5,769 nt of DNA from Methanobacteriota archaeon (lineage in GTDB: Archaea; Thermoplasmatota; Poseidoniia; Poseidoniales; Poseidoniaceae): contig PBXE01000056.1 in the NCBI GenBank assembly GCA_002727485.1, positions 1 to 5,769 of the forward strand, given 5' to 3'. Below the pieces are notes generated by a model that was given only the letters and a program-made list of their open reading frames with translations, ran no database searches and had not been told where the DNA came from. Below are positions 4,356-5,769 of this stretch, piece by piece (within the stretch, counting starts at the first letter, position 1; each line of letters begins with the position of its first letter). The translations under genes and the position numbers were made by a program.

Positions 4356-5769
4356 ATGAAGAGACCCATTGCTCTGCTATTTTGCCTGCTAATGATTACT
4401 ATGCCCATGGCTGGGTGCTTCGGAGGAGGAGAGGATTCCCCTGATTCTCCGGATGAAGAATTAGATGATTGGAACGTACATTTTGCTGCAACCGCTGCAG
4501 ATCTGCCAACTTGTGATGATGATACTAATGGTAGACTGTATTATGTTGAAGCAGATAATCAATTCCAAGTTTGCAAAACTTCTGGATGGAGTATAATTGA
4601 CATCCAAGGTGCAGATGGACAAGACGGTGCTCCTGGTGCTGACGGTGCAGATGGACAAGATGGCGCCCCTGGTGTTGACGGTGCAGATGGACAAGACGGC
4701 GCTCCTGGTGCTGACGGTGCAGATGGAGTCGATGGTCAAGATGGTGCAAATGGACTAGACGGCGCTTCAGGTGCTGACGGACAAGATGGGACTTCAATCC
4801 TAATCAATGCTAAAGCATCAACATGTGCAAATGGAGGTAATGCCTTTGATATTGGTGAAGATACTAATTCAAATGGAGTATTAGGTGCATCTGAAGTAGT
4901 AATTTCAGTGGATATCTGTAATGGGGCAGATGGTGCTGACGGAGCGGATGGTCAAGATGGTGCAGATGGGGCTCAAGGTCCACAAGGCCCACAAGGGCCA
5001 CCAGGGAATGATGGTGTAGATGGTCAAGACGGAGTTGATGGTGCAGATGGTGTAGATGGTCAAGACGGAGCTGATGGTCTGAATGCAATTGCCTTTATGA
5101 CACCTGAATCAGCTGGTTCAAACTGTGCCAATGGTGGTACAAGAATCGATGTTGGCGTTGATGACAATTCCAATGGAGTATTGGAGGCGAGTGAAATCGA
5201 TCAAACTCAATACGTCTGTGATGGAGGTTCCTCCAACAACACCAGGCTGACCTTGATTTCATCACCGCCAGCCAGCATGGGTTGTGATGCCGGTGGACGA
5301 ATTGTTACACACGGATTTGACAATGGTGATGGTGGTGGAACGTATGCAAACGGCGTTCTAGAGGCTGGTGAAATTGACTCGACGACGACCTTCTGCTCTC
5401 GGTTTGCAATCGGGATGGTCAAGGACATCAACAGCCGCGACGGAGTAAGTGGAAACAGTTTTCCCAACCACCTCACCGCCGTTGGAAATACCCTCTTTTT
5501 CACAGCCGACGACGGAATCAACGGAAACGAATTGTGGAAGAGCGATGGAACTCTTTCAAGCACGGTGATGGTCAAGGATATCAATAGCGCCGAATACAGT
5601 GCTAATCCCCAATACCTTACAGCCATTGGCAACATTCTCTATTTCACAGCCGACGGCGGAAGTAACACTGGATGTGAATTGTGGAGGAGCGATGGAACCG
5701 CCTATGGCACGGCGATGGTCAAGGACATCAACATCGGATATTCCAACGGTAATCCCTACGGACTCACAG
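4356..5769 (+). CDS. Secreted lipoprotein with collagen-like, Cys-paired and ELWxxDGT repeats (C-terminus beyond window)
   Basis: The frame is open from the ATG at 4356 to the right edge, 471 residues with no stop. Residues 1-21 are a lipoprotein signal: KR, a hydrophobic core, then lipobox MAGC with Cys21 as the expected lipidation site, followed by a Gly/Asp/Pro/Ser-rich tether. A small Cys53-Cys73 segment (LPTC...LYYVEADNQFQVC...GW) precedes twenty GXY triplets (85-144), mostly GAD, GQD and GAP. A Cys157-Cys188 module, eighteen more triplets (190-243), and modules Cys257-Cys288 and Cys310-Cys347 follow. These modules share C..GG...G.D.N.NG.L...E...C and resemble what I believe is called DUF7151. 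From 354, repeats of about 50 residues reading MVKDIN...LTA.GN.L.FTAD.G..G.ELW.SDGT begin (ELWxxDGT family); two are complete and a third is cut off. The product should be anchored outside the membrane, with an acidic flexible stalk and probably calcium binding; adhesion or substrate capture is a guess. Codons become visibly richer in G/C third bases after about 5225. Confidence 0.9.
   Translation, partial: MKRPIALLFCLLMITMPMAGCFGGGEDSPDSPDEELDDWNVHFAATAADLPTCDDDTNGRLYYVEADNQFQVCKTSGWSIIDIQGADGQDGAPGADGADGQDGAPGVDGADGQDGAPGADGADGVDGQDGANGLDGASGADGQDGTSILINAKASTCANGGNAFDIGEDTNSNGVLGASEVVISVDICNGADGADGADGQDGADGAQGPQGPQGPPGNDGVDGQDGVDGADGVDGQDGADGLNAIAFMTPESAGSNCANGGTRIDVGVDDNSNGVLEASEIDQTQYVCDGGSSNNTRLTLISSPPASMGCDAGGRIVTHGFDNGDGGGTYANGVLEAGEIDSTTTFCSRFAIGMVKDINSRDGVSGNSFPNHLTAVGNTLFFTADDGINGNELWKSDGTLSSTVMVKDINSAEYSANPQYLTAIGNILYFTADGGSNTGCELWRSDGTAYGTAMVKDINIGYSNGNPYGLT
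4608..4715 (+). repeat. Three tandem 36-bp repeats encoding GADGQDGAPG[AV]D
   Basis: The units are 4608-4643, 4644-4679 and 4680-4715. They differ only at a few, mostly silent, positions and lie inside the first collagen-like block of the lipoprotein (whole block 4608-4787). Such in-frame units can expand or contract by slippage or recombination without breaking the frame. Confidence 0.85.
5013..5084 (+). repeat. Two tandem 36-bp repeats in the second collagen-like block
   Basis: The units 5013-5048 and 5049-5084 both begin GVDGQDG and share most bases. They end the second GXY block (4923-5084), the only block with a run of Gln/Pro triplets (GAQ, GPQ, GPQ, GPP). Confidence 0.75.
5415..5769 (+). 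repeat. ELWxxDGT protein repeats at the nucleotide level
   Basis: Units of 147-153 bases start with ATGGTCAAGGA at 5415, 5568 and 5715; the last is cut by the window end. The first two carry ELWKSDGT and ELWRSDGT at residues 392-399 and 441-448. More copies are likely beyond the edge. Confidence 0.8.

Noticed and set aside
4608..4715. Regular 36-bp repeats suggesting a CRISPR array
   Set aside because: The repeats are contiguous with no unique spacers and keep the protein frame; they encode collagen-like triplets.
4461..5635. Minus-strand open frames at 4461-4739, 4525-4797, 4864-5088 and 5207-5635
   Set aside because: They are antisense to the continuous lipoprotein frame. Their His/Leu- and Ser/Thr-rich repeats are what the GXD-coding repeats give when read backwards.

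Overview
The window most resembles DNA from a planktonic marine archaeon of the Candidatus Poseidoniales / Marine Group II type. This is an inference. It rests on three things: AT-rich TATA boxes about 25-30 bases upstream of start codons with no leader; a Shine-Dalgarno site only in front of a gene inside an operon; and a lipoprotein built from collagen-like GXD repeats, paired-cysteine modules and ELWxxDGT repeats, an architecture I associate with these organisms. No rRNA, tRNA, insertion sequence or CRISPR array is visible.

Layout. (1) 2-550, plus strand: the C-terminal end of an FAD-dependent oxidoreductase of the phytoene desaturase / amine oxidase fold, cut by the window edge. A hairpin follows directly after its stop codon and a second one about 75 bases later. 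(2) 799-1866, plus strand: a membrane protein with about nine helices that is visibly an internal duplication of a four-helix unit. (3) 1867-1981: a convergent junction holding a cluster of inverted repeats. (4) 3674-1982, minus strand: a two-gene operon. Its first gene encodes an 86-residue HTH protein with a C-terminal membrane helix; its second encodes a 475-residue HNH endonuclease-like protein with a duplicated C-terminal module of unknown function. The HNH gene's Shine-Dalgarno site lies inside the last codons of the HTH gene, and a perfect 7-1-7 palindrome abuts the operon's TATA box. (5) 4127-3852, minus strand: a small three-helix membrane protein. (6) 4128-4355: a divergent intergenic region containing a long imperfect hairpin whose wobble pairs make sense only for a plus-strand RNA, followed by a T5 run. 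(7) 4356 to the window end, plus strand: a large secreted lipoprotein, open to the edge.

Function. The HTH/HNH pair is the only part that looks like a coupled system. A membrane-tethered, probably self-regulating DNA-binding protein is co-translated with a nuclease, which could be a defence or conflict module, but nothing here proves that. The lipoprotein is an envelope-anchored, acidic, probably calcium-binding extracellular protein. The remaining genes look like independent single transcription units.
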